DNA of 64,000 nucleotides from Boesenbergia rotunda (lineage: Eukaryota; Streptophyta; Magnoliopsida; Zingiberales; Zingiberaceae), in contig JAGFNQ010008773.1 in assembly GCA_024364735.1 (NCBI GenBank), forward strand, positions 113,865 through 177,864, given 5' to 3'. This document shows positions 10,796-23,103 of this stretch, piece by piece. Below the pieces are notes generated by a model that worked only from the letters and a program-made list of their open reading frames with translations, was not told where the DNA came from and did no database searches. Both the position numbers and the translations under genes were made by a program. Position 1 is the stretch's first letter, and every line of letters starts with the position of its first letter.

Positions 10796-11870
10796 TATGA
10801 TTCTTGAAAAATAGAAATCTGTTCTAAATCGATATGGAGTTGGGTTTATATCCACTTCGCGAGTTAGGTTCTACTACTCAGTAATTAACTGCCCTAGCAC
10901 CCGAGTCTAAGCATAGGTCCCCAAACTAAGCTTGACTAATCAAGTCAGACCAAATTAATATTGGATTCCAAGGATCATACCTATTACTTAGATAGACCAT
11001 ATCGATGATATGATACAGGGGGAGCCAATAAAACTATTTATGTGGTTAGATAGTTTTTGATTGAATACTTTCCTTGATGCTTGTTTATTTTTTATTTTTT
11101 TTGCAAATTATCATGCTTAGGATTAGAAATGGTTAGTTAAGGACTATATCTGATTGAAACTTACACAACCTAGTATTAGGGTGAGGCGAGCTGATAGTAC
11201 GTTAGGAAAGTCGTCTAGGGAGTCAAGTAGGGGAAGACGTCTCCTATTTGGTATTCTTATTCTGGTGGAACTAGACGAAGCTACCTCGCCATATCCTCAA
11301 CTAGTTAGACCAAGGTTTCTGAACGAGGAATTTAAAAATACTATTTTTTATGCGGCGTTGTCTAGGAACGGGTTGTTGATCCAATAAGGCTAAGGCCAAA
11401 GAAGACCCCTGTGCCTCGCCAAGACCTAGAAGTCAAATATTAAAATTTATTTTTAGATTACTAATTCTTAAATCTGAATCTAACTCAAGGTTCAACTATA
11501 TCTTAGACTTAACCTAATTTTCAAGATAAAATTGAAAGTATCTCACAAAATAAATAAGGATCATTATTTTGTCACTTAGAAATGTGTGAGATATTTAGTA
11601 TTTAAAGTAAATTTAACCCAATCAATTGAAGCAGCTAAACCAACTTGTCACTAAGTTGGCTAGTCCAAACTAAAATGGATTAAGATTTTGAATTTGTTTG
11701 TGTTTGCAAATTAAAACTTTAATATAACTCTTTCAAAATCCTCTTCAACTTAATCTTTTCTTTTAACTTAAATTTTTCAAAATTTCTTTTAAGTTAAAAT
11801 TTTCAAAAATTTCTTTTAACTTAAAATTTTTCAAAATTTCTTTTTCAATTAAACTTCTCCAAATATTCTT
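10796..11870 (+). other. gag-to-ORF2 spacer of element A
   Basis: Non-coding. It contains a 'gatacagggggagcc' purine tract at about 11015, where E has an equivalent just past its gag. A block around 'gatagtacgttagg' (11190) is shared with E at 49954, and 'tgcctcgccaagacc' lies at about 11412. The last 200 bases are rich in 'tttcaaaatttctttt' repeats. No ORF of note. Confidence 0.7.
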
Positions 11871-11874
11871 GACC

Positions 11875-12075
11875 CAACCCAAGCGCCTGAATAAGGATTC
11901 AGGCGCCCAACCATGACACGACGCGATCCCCGTGCGTCTCCGGGCACCTTTTCGAGACGCACCCCTGGTTTTGAAAAATCAAGGGCGGTATCGCTGACCG
12001 GGTGCCCTAGTCATTCAAGCGCCTGCTATTCAGGCGCCAAACCCAACTCAGGTGCTCGGACAACCTTTATATAAG
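11875..12075 (+). promoter_or_regulatory. Internal dyad array and TATA box upstream of ORF2 (element A)
   Basis: The array contains 'gcgcctgaataaggattcag' followed by GCGCC, then 'attcaagcgcctgctattca' followed by GGCGCC. This is the dyad type of the same element's LTR (15540-15775). TTTATATAAG follows at 12066, about 145 bp before the candidate ORF2 ATG at 12212. I infer a Pol II promoter separate from the LTR; transcription is untested. Confidence 0.55.
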
Positions 12076-12211
12076 TCTCACCATCCGCACCGAACAGAAA
12101 GTCACCGAGGCCCCTAAAACCTCATTTTTCCTCCTCTTTCCCTCGTTTTCTCGCTCGAATCCTTGCCGAAATGAAGCGAATTTCTTAGGGTTGTCATTCA
12201 TTATTCTTGAC

Positions 12212-13470
12212 ATGCCTCATCGGCGGTATAATCCAAAATCTATTTTTATTATTTTTTATTTTTTTCTTTGTTCTTATTATTATTATGTTTCTGTTAAATT
12301 AGTATATGTCGCATAGCCCAGGCCGGACCGCTACCCTGCCCAGTACAGATCCCAGATTTCCTTCCCTAGATCTTCAAGACCTCTTCGAACAGTCCACCTA
12401 TTTACCACTAGATTGTCACTACCTTCACAGGAACTTTTTCGAGACCTACTGTCCTATCACTATGGATGTTATCCACTACTACCACCTAGACCAGCTTATT
12501 TACTGCACTGACTCTATTGATGTGACATTATGTGTAGAATTTTTTAATAATTTGGTTAAATTAGATGACACCCATTACTCTACCCGCGTCCAACAGATCG
12601 ACTTTATCATATCCCCCGAACTGTTCAACCAGCATTTTGAGCTACGTCACTCTGAGTCCACCTTTTTGTGCTATCCACCTAGGAATGACCCTTTTGCTGA
12701 TCCTTACTCTCACATCACCCTAGACATACTTTTCACTTACTTCTTTGAGGGTGAGAGAGACCCCACTATCTCTACTTTCAGCTTCATGCAGCTTCAGCCC
12801 CAGCACTACGCTCTCTACCGAGTCCTTCTTCGTTGTGTCCTACCCATCACCACTAGGGGCATCGCCATGATGAAGTCATTCCACACTTTCTTGATGTATG
12901 CCTTTATTCATCACCTAGACATAGACATAGGTCTTCACATCTTTCATGTCATCACTTATGCCTCTTGTTTCTCTACTCATAGGAGAGTACATATTCCCTA
13001 TTGCCACCTCCTGACCTTGATCTTTGCATGCTTTGGATGTGATGTCCTTAGAGGTCAGGTCACCCGGTTGACCGAACGCAATGAAATAGGACTTAGAAAC
13101 TTTTCCTTAGATGGGTTAGAAGTTAATATTGACGGGGTCTTAACCTGAAAGCGGAGTAGGGGAGCGGGACCAACTGATGACGATGAGGACGAGGACATCC
13201 AAGTTGCAGAGATTGAGGTCGCATTAGATAAGGACCCACCTCAGCAAGATCGACCACCACCTCCTTCACGCTCGACAGATCATATATTGACTCTACTCGA
13301 GATAGAGATTCATCGTCTCGGGACTGCGTCTCATCGTCTCAAGACTCAGATCCAGACTTTGCGAGAGGAATCGACGGCCCGATACTTGGAGATGGCCGAG
13401 ACGACAGCAGAGCGACATGCCGAGCTTATGTAGCTGCTTCAGTCCTGGCGCCCCAACCCTTCCTCCTAGA
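12212..13470 (+). pseudogene. ORF2 of element A, PF20167-like protein
   Basis: The longest open stretch is 12306-13148 (280 codons). Its central region (residues ~15-260) has the alpha-helical layout I associate with the 'putative plant transposon protein' domain, including HHLDIDIGLHIF and VHIPYCHLLTLIF blocks. The TGA at 13146 is in frame with further coding that adds an acidic stretch (DDDEDEDI) and a coiled coil around RLKTQIQTLREES. A TAG follows near 13430 and the end is near 13470. Element E has Trp where this copy has TGA, so it is a nonsense mutation. A short upstream exon starting at ATG 12212 and a 77-nt GT-AG gap (12226-12302) resemble E, but the junction is one base out of frame here. 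Function unknown; no catalytic motif was recognised. Confidence 0.6.
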
Positions 13471-14981
13471 TTTTGCTAGCTGACTCACCTGACTGCTTGA
13501 CTAGATTACTTGTCTTGATCAGACTGGTGCTTACTATTTTTTTTTGTTTGACTGACTTGGATGCTATTCCTTTCCTATCTTAACTTAGCTCATATTAGTT
13601 TATGCATTCCTTCAGCTTGGATTGCATTCAGCTTAGAATATGCTTAGTAGAATAAGATTTATAAATAATTGATTTTGATTTGAATTTGAATGTCGAAACT
13701 CTAGTCTGTTTCTGATTTTAAAAATGGTTTCAAAAACTTTATCTCAAATTTTAAAATTTTATTTTTAAAATTTATTATATTTTTTTCGATAATTAGTTTT
13801 ACTTTGACTTTAAAACTACCTCATTGAAAACTAGGGTCTTTTTTCGACATGGACTTAGCTTAGGCTTAACCCTAGTGTGCATGCTCCTATAGATTTAGAA
13901 GTCAACATCTCACAAGCATATTAGGATTAACTTGATTGACAACCTAGACTTGGTTGAGATGCTTAGGACTATTGCCCTAGACTTAGATGCTTCAAAATCA
14001 ATGCATTGACATAAGTTGGGGGCTTATAAATACAATTCAAATTAATCAAGTCAAGTATTCTGGCTAACTGAGCTTATTTATGAAATACACTTGACTTGAC
14101 TAACCCAAGTAAAAACTCCTATTTATTATAGTCAGCAAGTACGTAGCTAAAAGGTTAGACAGGTGCCTAAAAGAAATTGACGTTATTTTTAGTAATTAAA
14201 ATTATTTTCAATTTTTTTTATTTATTCATGCTTGGACTCAAAATAAAGGTGTCTAGTCTTGACTTAGATATTTTTTTTATTGTTTAAAATTACTCATCTG
14301 ATACACTTAGCCATTTTTGTTGTGAATACTTTAGTCATTTTTTTCTATTCTTACCCTTATATTATTTACATAATCTTGATATATAGCAAAGGGGGTGAAA
14401 AAGAAAGGAATTCAAAGTGGTTAGAGTAGTTAAAACAAAATATTTTAAAATATTTTCAAAAGAAAAGTTTTCAAAATGTTTATTGATTTTCAGAGTTTTT
14501 CAAAGTTGGCTAGTCTTTTTCAAAGTGTTTAGCTTTTTCAAAGTGGAAAGAAAAGCTCAAAATAGTTAGAAAATTTAAAATGTTTTCAAATGAAAAAGAG
14601 TTCAAAATACTTAGTATTTTCGAAAAATTTTGAATTAACTTGAAACTATGTTTTTTTAAAATGTTTAGAACCTATTTTTAAATGACTCAGCATTTTGAAA
14701 AATTATTTTCTTTTTCATACTTAGTTTTTGAAAAGCACTTAGTTTTTCAAAACGAATGTATTAACAAATATTTTTTATTAGTTACAATTTTTCAAAAGTT
14801 AACTTAGCTCTAAACTTTTCACAGTTGAATAAGACTAAGTCTACTTTAAATATCATCTCCTCTATAAACACAACTGTTAAATGATCTATGGGGAGATAAC
14901 TAGTTAAGGGGGAGAGCTTAAAAGAAATTTATTTTCCTTTAAAACTTATTTTAGCTTAACTTTGAACTGGTTGTCATAATC
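13471..14981 (+). other. 3' spacer of element A
   Basis: Non-coding and AT-rich. A block around 'ggttagacaggtgcct' (14150) and another around 'atatatagcaaagggggtg' (14383) recur in element E (52868 and 52975), so they are conserved. Bases 14400-14800 are dominated by 'ttttcaaaa'-type repeats. Two purine tracts ('atggggagat' and 'aagggggagag') lie at 14888-14915. Confidence 0.65.
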
Positions 14982-14994
14982 AAAAAGGGGAGAT
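14982..14994 (+). promoter_or_regulatory. Polypurine tract of element A
   Basis: AAAAAGGGGAGAT lies immediately before the TGTTGG start of the 3' LTR. This is the expected site for plus-strand priming. Confidence 0.8.
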
Positions 14995-16252
14995 TGTTGG
15001 TGCCGGAAGCACCAGATCGAACATTGTTTTGATAAGTGGCAAAGGGTTTAAATTAAGCTGGTACTGTTGTACTAATGGATTTGTGGAGATTGCAGGAAAG
15101 TCCTAGGAAAGCTAGGCAAAATGTCTTGACCTGCAGGGTTGAGCATGAAGTCCTGGTCGGGGATCGGGCAACGAAGACTTGGCGAGTGAAGTCGAGCACG
15201 AAGACTTGTCCGGGGGACCGAGAAGAAGACTTTACCTAGCGAGGATCGCGGACAGGAGTCGAGACGGGTCGAGGTCGAACGTCGTCGAGTTCCGGGTTCT
15301 CGGAGGCCGAGCAAAAGTCCAACCGGAGGTTTGGGTGGCAACAGGTAAAATCTCTTGAGAGGAGTAGGTGAGGACGCGTTCCCGGTGAGGGAATAGTAGG
15401 TGTCGTCTGACTTAGAGTTTTAGATAAAACTTGAAAGTCAGGACCAAGACAGCATTGACTATGATTCATACATGTTTTCATTATATATTATTGGATGTAT
15501 GGAACTAACCTATGTTGCAACTAAAAGGAGAAAGCAGCTTGCTGGGGCGCCTGAATGGGACTCAGGCGCCTGAGAGTTGGCAGACGGCGGTTGAGCTGGC
15601 ACAACGGTCAGATTCCTGGGTGTTGTGGCAAGTATTGAGTGGAGGAGCCACGTCAGCACTCAGGCGCTGAAAGGGACTCCGACGCCTGACTAGGATAGAA
15701 CTTGGTCGGGCAGCAGATATAGTTTCCGCCCGATACGCTGCGACAGGGGCGCCTAAATGGCTATTCAGGCGCCTGAGTAAGTATTATAAAAAGGGTCGAG
15801 TGCAGCATCCAAGTAATGAATCAATACATTACGATCACTTTCTTCTTCTGTGTGTTGCGCGACCGAAGATCTGATAATGCGAAACACCGTCCGACTCTCC
15901 GAACGAAAATCTGTTCACTCATTTCAGGAGTCGGTATATTTGTTCATTGTTTATTGCACACTTCAGTTTGTAACTTGTAAACATTCTTGCGATTTTTAGT
16001 AACGCCAAAGTAAACGATCAAGGATCATGGGCCTTGCAGTAGGAGCCGGTCAAAACTTCGAAGCAAGTAAAACCAACCGGAGTTAGCGATCTTATTTTGT
16101 TTCTTATTTCCGCTGCTTTCTCTCTCTCTCTCTAACTCCTACGCTTACTCTCAAAGCTTCCACTGTGTACTTTGCTTACTTTATTTATGTGTTAAATCTG
16201 AAGTTTTTTAAAGCGATATTCACCCCCTCTATCGCTCAATTTCGATCCTACA
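14995..16252 (+). repeat. 3' LTR of element A
   Basis: About 1258 bp, TGTTGGTGCCGG to GATCCTACA. It keeps a better dyad array than the 5' LTR: 'gcgcctgaatgggactcagg' then CGCC at 15547, and 'cgcctaaatggctattcagg' then CGCC at 15751. TATAAAAAGGG lies at about 15786. The LTR pair has clear divergence (small indels and many substitutions), so this is older than element E. Confidence 0.85.
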
Positions 16253-16702
16253 AAAACTTCTCCATTTTCATATTTTTCCTATTTACATATATAGAACCAA
16301 ATAACATACCATCACAAATGATGATTTTCGTAATACAAATGATATAATATTCAGTCCAACAAATTCACAACACAAATAATACAACATTCAATCCAATACA
16401 TTCACAACACAAACGATACAAGCATCATAACTCATTCACAAATCAACATATTAACATTATATATACAAACAACATAACAAACGATACATATCAAATAAAT
16501 CTGATTAGTTTTCAAATTAAATCCAACAACAAACATGAATATCTTAAATTTAACTAATGAACATCTGAATATAATAAATCCAAAATACATTACCAATGAT
16601 AATAAATACCTCCTAGTGAATACATTCAGTCCACTCCAAAACTCACTGGTAGTATTAAATTTTGTAGAAAGTATAATACAATAGGTTATTAATAAAAAAA
16701 AC
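16253..16702. other. Probable CACTA-2 interior
   Basis: A/C-rich DNA with repeated 'aattcacaacacaaa..atac' motifs and no coding. The style resembles the interior of the CACTA element at 18360-18560. Its position opposite the CACTA end at 6517-6868 suggests continuation of that transposon across element A. Confidence 0.35.
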
Positions 16703-17998
16703 TATTGGCGTAATCGACCTATAGGGTTTTGATGTTTGTTTAACAAAATGATTAAATGGAATTGGGTCGAGGTTAACTTAATCGGCTGATAAGTCTACCA
16801 AGTGACTAGTCCTAATTAGAGGTTAGGCAAAGGGGTGATAAGAAGGCCTGGTGAGTGAAGAAGCCCTAGTGAGTGAAGCTAGGTTGGTGAAGTCCTGGTA
16901 AGTAAACCGAGCTCTGGTGAGTGAAGTTAGGTTAGTGAAGTCCTACTGACTGAAACTGAGCCCTGGTGAGTGAAGCGAGGTAGTGGGAAGCCCTAGTGAG
17001 TGAAGCTATCTAATGGAAACCCTAAGATAGGTAACCTTAGAAGTCTTGGAGCAGTGAACTCCAAGTAAGTTTGATTGGAAGGTTTCCGGTCGACCACGCG
17101 TGGTCGACCGGACCAGCGGATCTTGGTAAATCTAAGTATATATTTATCAATATTATTTTGCTTTATGATTATTGTTGTTGTGCTAATTTAGTATTGTAGG
17201 AAGGACTTAGTGGATCAGGTGATTAGACACTAACAGAGTAAGTCCAAACAGGTCGAGAGGATCGATGTTTGGTAGGTGTGTAAAGGTAAGTTCCTGGAAG
17301 AGAGTGCTATGAGATCGTGTCCTCCGGGACGACCTTAGGTGCTGATCCAACTCGAGAAACCTATGAAGGTTTCTATTTGAGATCAGGACAATTGCAAATG
17401 TCGATTACTAATGCATTCTTTATTTATCTATGCTAACCTCTATTTTGCAGGGTAAATCATTTTATGCATTATTGTTGTGCTAATACTCTTATGCAGGAAG
17501 TCAAACTCAGTTGACTGTCGGATCAATCGACTGTTCACTGGATTAGTCGATTGATCAAGCTTGAGTAGATTGCCGCAAAGCCAGATTTAGTATCTTTTCA
17601 AAGTAATCCGTCAACGGATAAGAGGATCAGTCGACGGATCCGTATATGGCATAGCGTGTGCACGCTTATGGAAGTTCTTTATCCGTCGACCCATCAGGAG
17701 TTAGGTCGACAGATCGTATTAAATGCTATGACAACCGAGTAGAGCAAACGAGAAGTGCGCAGACTTCCGTCGACTGAACAGAGGGTCAGTCGACCGATCT
17801 ATCAGTTGACTGAACCGTTTTTCAGTCGATGGACAAAGGTCGATATAAGGAACTCGAGACCACATTCCGAGTCAATATTTTACTCACCTCATTCTCACAT
17901 TCTGCATCGACGAAAAACGTCCTGCTTCGATGCCGGAAAAGCTCACCGACTCACTGCGCTTCTTCTATTTCTTATTAGTATATTCTTTTTATTTTGCA
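16703..17998 (+). repeat. LTR G, left part (split by the CACTA element)
   Basis: It starts TATTGGCGTAATCGACC, probably a mutated TGTTGG. Bases 16830-17000 hold 'gtgagtgaagc' type short repeats. Bases 17515-17830 hold CAGTCGACTG-like and 'gtcgacggatc'-like dyads, and a TATA-like GATATAAGG lies at 17842. The LTR resumes at 27628 after the CACTA element. I see no internal region on either side, so it is probably a solo LTR. No convincing target duplication was found. Confidence 0.6.
17087..17114. repeat. Palindrome CCGGTCGACC...GGTCGACCGG
   Basis: A perfect dyad of about 24-26 bp centred near 17100 in LTR G, made of two GGTCGACC palindromes in mirror arrangement. It could form a stable cruciform or hairpin, or bind a dimeric protein. 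Confidence 0.7.
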
Positions 17999-18360
17999 CA
18001 CTACAAGAAAAATCGACATCGACAATGAATAAAAGTCATTGTTGAAGTTCATTTTAACCGTTGTAACTAACACTTGTTAAAAGTAAGGGTTGAACGAAAA
18101 CGAGCATAAAATCGTTATCTTTGATAACCATTGACAACACTTATACAACGATTTTAAATCGTTATCTTTTAATACCAATGATAATAGTTTAGCAATGGAT
18201 AAAATCCATTTTTGGATGGGTTTGCTAAAAAAAATAAATTGAAAAATATTTCGACAACAAATAAAAATCGTTATCGTTGATTTATTTTCACATGATGTAA
18301 AACCGTTGTCTTTATTCGGTTTACAATAGTTTTAAATACTAAATCTATTTAATTTAATCA

Positions 18361-19660
18361 ATACACAGCATATATTTACAAAACATAATAGCTATAACAA
18401 AATACATTGCACATATCAACGTATAGACATCAGAATTGTTTGTTTTTACATATCACAGAGCAACATTTTTAATACAACTTGACATCAACAAAAGGAATTC
18501 GTACACAACTGTTCGATACACATATGTTTACAACTAAGTTATACCCAACCCAACTGCATCTTCAGAAATCTTGAAGGCTCAAACCTACAAAAATATGAAC
18601 AAATAATGACTCATAATGATGTTCATGATAAATGAATCAATGATAGCAAAAACTGCAATATGACTACAATACAACCACAAATGCCAAATATGCTATACAG
18701 AAACTACAATATGACATAAAATGAGACATTGTACAATAGTAAAACATCTGCAAAAAATACAATATACATTTGTACGAGATTTCATGACATTGTACTACAA
18801 TATAATTGCAATGACAAAGTATCTACAGAAAATAGCTATACGTAATGGAATATCAGCAAAGCATCAATATAACTGCAATATAACTGCATGATTTCATCAT
18901 CTTTCAATATAACTTAAAAATGAAATATCAACAAGTCCATCTTTACTAAAATTGCAAATAGAGAAGTGAAATATCATTGAAATACAACAATGAAAGCACT
19001 TACGTAAATGTTTCATGCATTCAACCTAGAATGTTATTATACGCATCAAGAAGAAACTTTTACCTGTCAAGTACAAAAAATTTGGATCAGAATTTACAAA
19101 CACACTGCATCAGACAAGGATTGATGCTAAGAGTCACATACCTCACACCGTGAAGGTTCCAACTCTGTAGCTCCGGTAAACTATCACAAATACATTGCAT
19201 CAGAATTTACAAATGTAGAACTTGCAAACATTCACAGTGTGGCAATCATTTATAATATGTTAATGTAAAAAAGAAAAGAAGTGATACATTTACAGTGTGA
19301 CACATCATCCTACAAATGTTGAGCCGGCAAAATAGCATTCATATTTCTAAAAACGAAAAGAATGATTATAAGTTAAAATGAATTATCAAACTATCTGATT
19401 TACTATAAGTAGGAAAATCATAAACTATGCTAAAATAGCTATTTAGTATCAAAAACTTTTAAGCTCTTACTCATTCACTAACATATGCACTCCAAGAGAT
19501 ACAAACTCAATAAACGATATGTCTAACAATTATCAAAGAGATACACATGCTCTTATTGTTTGGGTTGCCATTTAATTTTCTATTTCTATTTATATTTATT
19601 ATATTATATTATATTATATTATCTTTATTTTATTTTTATTCTTATATTATATTATGTATT
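18361..19660. other. CACTA-1 interior without recognised gene
   Basis: AT-rich with many 'acaatatgac'/'aactgcaatat' motifs at 18640-18920. No exon could be assigned. The last exons of the reductase gene would be expected here if captured, but I could not see them. Bases 19560-19680 are a T/A-rich low-complexity run. Confidence 0.4.
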
Positions 19661-19669
19661 TATTATATA

Positions 19670-20191
19670 TTGTATTCTCCTAGAGGAGGCTTTGCAGAGG
19701 GAAATTCGGCCATGATATTCATCCTGCACGAATGCAATTGTGCTCGCGTAAAAATTCCATGCAAACAAATATACAACAAAAAACATAGTCATGGTCCAGA
19801 AAAATACTAACCTTTCTAGCAGGATAAGCCAAAAATTTAAGTCAATAGCTCAGCATCACTAGGATTTGATGCGTGTGTAGCAAGGGCAAGTAAAGCACTC
19901 AACAAGATTGCCACAACAGACTTATATAGGGATTCATGAAGAAGAAGAAAAAATTAATGGTTGATATGAAATGAGAAGCCACCATTTTAGGTGAATTTAG
20001 AAGATTAGAGTATCGAGTAAGAGTGGTTTTAAGAGTGCATGGAGATGGGAAAGGAGGTGACAAAGAGCCTCCAAGTGGCGTGCCATCCTCCTTGTCAGCA
20101 TGAATAGAGAAATATGTGTCAGGGGAATAACCTAACAACTTTGCATACTCCACTACAATCTCAGAAAAGTTGTCCGCAAATACACCAGTAC
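19670..20191 (-). pseudogene. NADPH-cytochrome P450 reductase fragment, FAD-domain exons
   Basis: Minus-strand exons from a plant cytochrome P450 reductase, the ER flavoprotein that passes electrons from NADPH to P450s. Exon 20191-19983 encodes GTGVFADNF, then EYAKLLGYSPDTYFSIHADK and EDGTPLGG, with a preceding AG acceptor and following GT donor. The next exon (~19895-19812) encodes ALLALATHASNPSDAE but has a stop. The next piece (~19730-19675) joins DEY to MAEFPSAKPPLG with an internal deletion. It continues the N-terminal exons at 25440-27303; element B sits in the interval between them. It is a captured, decayed copy. Confidence 0.8.
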
Positions 20192-20642
20192 CTGATAATA
20201 GAATGAATCCACAACGGTTAGCAAAATTTCAAATTTATTAACCTTAAGCAAGCAGGAGATTACTTCAAAAATTTAGCTACTTGTTAACAAGAGGCGAGCA
20301 AACGGAAAAGCAATCCAATGCAAGAATGCAGAACATATCAACTTATAGAATGTCATAATGATCCATAATGATTAACATACAAAATGAAAAACTTAATCTT
20401 AAGCATTATGAATGTGTAGATGAAAATAAAATGAGAGGAAATAATCACACAATCAATAAAATGGGCTTAATTATGTGTAATAAAGCAATGGGAAAAAAAA
20501 TCTGAACTTCGCTCAACATAACTGATTGCTAGACTATCCATGCAAAATTTCCATTAAGAAAACATAAATATTTGTGATTAAATGTGTCAAGAGTGTAGAT
20601 GTGGCCATAAAATATTGCTCGTAGAAGGTTGTCTCATGGTAA
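20192..20642. other. Intronic/interior DNA of the captured reductase gene
   Basis: No coding recognised. It lies between the FAD-domain exon and the insertion point of element B. Exons for the start of the FAD domain are expected somewhere here or at 25275-25440 but are not visible, so they were probably lost. Confidence 0.4.
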
Positions 20643-21623
20643 TGTTGGTGCAATTAACCCAAATTTGATCGGATAGATCATAGGTTTTGATGTGTGTATA
20701 AATATGATTAAGTTAGGTTTTCATATTGGTTTGATGTGTGTTTGAGTCATGTAGGACTTGGTGGAACACACATTTGAGAGATCTCATTTTGATGCTCGGG
20801 TACTTGAGTCGGTGAAGAATGGCGCATCCGAGGGACCGTCGAACAAGGAGCAACAGAGTGGAGCCAAGGGAAACAGATTTCAAGACATACGCAAAGGATG
20901 ACATTGGAATGAGCCGAGGGCTTGGATGCATCCAAAAGGCGAGAGCCAAAGGAAGAGAGCTTCAAAGGGCGACTCCGGAGAGGATGAGTGTGAGTGTGTA
21001 ATAGGATCAGTCGACTGGTAGAGACACCAGTTGACTGAACCTTCTATGAGTTTTGAATAATATGATCAGTCGACTGGTCTGGATAGTAGTCGACTGGTCT
21101 GAATGGTAGTCGACTGGTCGATTCGAAATCTAGCTGTTTGACTGAGCACTAATCGACTGGGATTGGCATCAGTCGACTGGTGTCAGGGATGAGCTGTTTT
21201 GTTAACAGTTCTCTCCTCTATTTAAACGGAAGCTTTGAGACTTGAGCAAGGTTAGCTCTTCAGTGAGAAACCTTCTTGATCAAGTGGTCAAGGCTTCAAA
21301 GTCTACTCTCTTCCTCAAACCCTAATTCTCATATTATAAAGGGAAGATAGGCATTATGAGAGGTTGTTCTCCACCGAGAAGGAGAAAGCTTAGTCGGAAA
21401 TTATCAGGGACTAATCCACCGAAAGATTGAGGGTCCGTCCATCTCAAGGACACGCTGTGGAGTCAGAGCAAGCAATCTCCGAACCACGTAAAAGGTTAAG
21501 TATTAGCATTGGTCTTAATTATTCATGTTGTATTTCCACTATGCTACTAGCCGTATAGGAAGAACAAAGCGAGCTGGGTGAGAAGTTATTCACCCCCCTC
21601 TAGTCGGCCTACGATCACGTACA
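20643..21623 (+). repeat. 5' LTR of element B
   Basis: 981 bp, TGTTGGTGCAATTAACCC to ATCACGTACA. A CAGTCGACTG dyad array is at 21006-21183 (at least six half-conserved copies), followed by a TATA-like CTATTTAAAC at 21218. The end has a C-run and 'ctctagtcggcctacgatc'. Confidence 0.9.
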
Positions 21624-21625
21624 AT

Positions 21626-21637
21626 TGGTATCAGAGC
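21626..21637 (+). promoter_or_regulatory. Primer binding site of element B
   Basis: TGGTATCAGAGC, complementary to initiator tRNA-Met, two bases after the LTR. Confidence 0.9.
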
Positions 21638-21689
21638 GCAAGGTCGCCCTTCAACGGACTAACTGCCGAAAAGAGCAAATTTTTATCAA

Positions 21690-23103
21690 ATGTCCGACTC
21701 ATACATCCAACCACCCAAATTCGAAGGAGAATTCTCTTGGTGGAAGATAAGGATGGAGGTATTTTTCGATACCGATTTCGATATCATGTTAATTCTGAAA
21801 AACGATTTTGAAGTGCCTAGGGATCAAGAAAATAAGCCACATGAAAAGATAAGGTGGAGCAAGAAGTAAAGGATGATCATCTAGCAAATTCAAAAGCTTT
21901 GCATCATCTTGGAAGTGTGCTTCCTCAACAAGAGATAACAAGGATTGGAAGATACACAAGTGCCAAGGATTTATGGGAAAAGCTAGTAGAGCTTCATGAA
22001 GACACATCGGAAATAAAATTGACAAAGAGAGATCTTCTTCAATCTCAACTCAACAACGTCAAGCTTGACAAAAAGAAAAGGTATCTAGTTTATATTCTAG
22101 AATTAAAGAAATATTGAATGGACTAACAAGTGTAGGTGAGACACTTACAAACCGAGTCATCTCGATGAAAGCCATCAATACTTTACCAAGAAACACAAAT
22201 TGGAATTCAATGGTGGACTCATACTACATCTCCAAGGATCTAGAGAAAAGCTCTCTAGATGAATTCTTCTCAACCATGGAGCTCTATGAAACTCGGATTG
22301 GAGGATTGGATATAGAAGTCTACAAACCAAGAGGAGTCGCACTTGTGGCAAACAAGAGAAAGGGCAAGAAAAGAAGACCTCATCATCCGATTCGGAAGAA
22401 TCAAGTGTCTCCATGGATAGTGATGAAAAGACATACATTGTAAGAAAATGAGAAAAGTTTTTAAAAATTTTTCAACTAACAAATCTCATGGTAGGAAAAG
22501 TTCAAGAAGCAAAAGTAGGACAAGAAAGATCATATGCTACAATTGTCAAGTAGAAGGACATATGAGGGATGAGTGTCCTCTTTTGAAGAAGGAAAGGGAA
22601 AAAAAGAAAATGAAAAAAAGAAAGCAACAGAAAAGGGGAAAAAGTTCAAAATTTAAAGGCAACACGGGATGAATCATCATCATCGGAAGAAGAAGAAAAC
22701 TGTGTCCCATTTTACCTTAATGGGAATTGAAGGTATTACCTCTATGTCATCCGAAGTCGAAGAAGGAAAAAGCTCAAGTGAAGACGAAGAGAGCTCAAGT
22801 GAAGGGGGAGGTCAAACTTTGGCCTCGGACGTCTCGGTAAGTAAGATATATAATCTACCTACTACTACCTTGGTTAAAATCATTTCTAGCACTATTGATG
22901 ATTTATTTAAGGCTAGAAAGAAAATTAAATGTTTGAAAAATGATATTTGCATGCTTAATGAAAAACTAGAGTTCATGACATCTAAGGATGATATGCGTGT
23001 TTCCTTAAATTTAAATGTTTCATACTTAGAAGAGGAAAATAGAAAATTAAGGGAAAATGTAGATTACCTCTCTAAAACCAAAAAAAATTTGAAATTGACT
23101 TAA
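21690..23103 (+). pseudogene. gag: gag of element B, frameshifted
   Basis: It starts at ATG 21690 (MSDSYIQPPKFEGEFSWWKI), the usual copia gag opening. The frame breaks near 21855, near 22100 and near 22440. The N-terminal helical domain continues at 21854-22110 and 22114-22440 (DLWEKLVELHED, then AINTLPRNTNWNSMVDSYY). A CCHC knuckle (CYNCQVEGHMRDEC) is at 22535-22576. An acidic/serine segment and a coiled coil (VSYLEEENRKLREN) follow to the stop at about 23103. Beyond it only short gag-like tail text is seen (about 23210-23390, 'KWIAKKYLANPIRNHFYWVPK'-like). No protease follows. Confidence 0.8.

Larger units (their letters stand above)
6869..16252 (+). mobile_element. LTR retrotransposon A: gag plus ORF2, no pol
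   Basis: A complete LTR-to-LTR element. The 5' LTR is 6869-8121, the PBS is at 8124, a decayed gag starts at 8334, and a nested solo LTR occupies 9483-10635. An internal dyad array and TATA box lie at 11875-12075, ORF2 at 12212-13470, the PPT at 14982-14994 and the 3' LTR at 14995-16252. Flanking pentamers are AACAC (left) and AAAAC (right), a target-site duplication with one mismatch. No protease, integrase, reverse transcriptase or RNase H coding was seen. The order matches element E (46541-57432), so the absence of pol is a family trait, not a private deletion. Confidence 0.85.
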
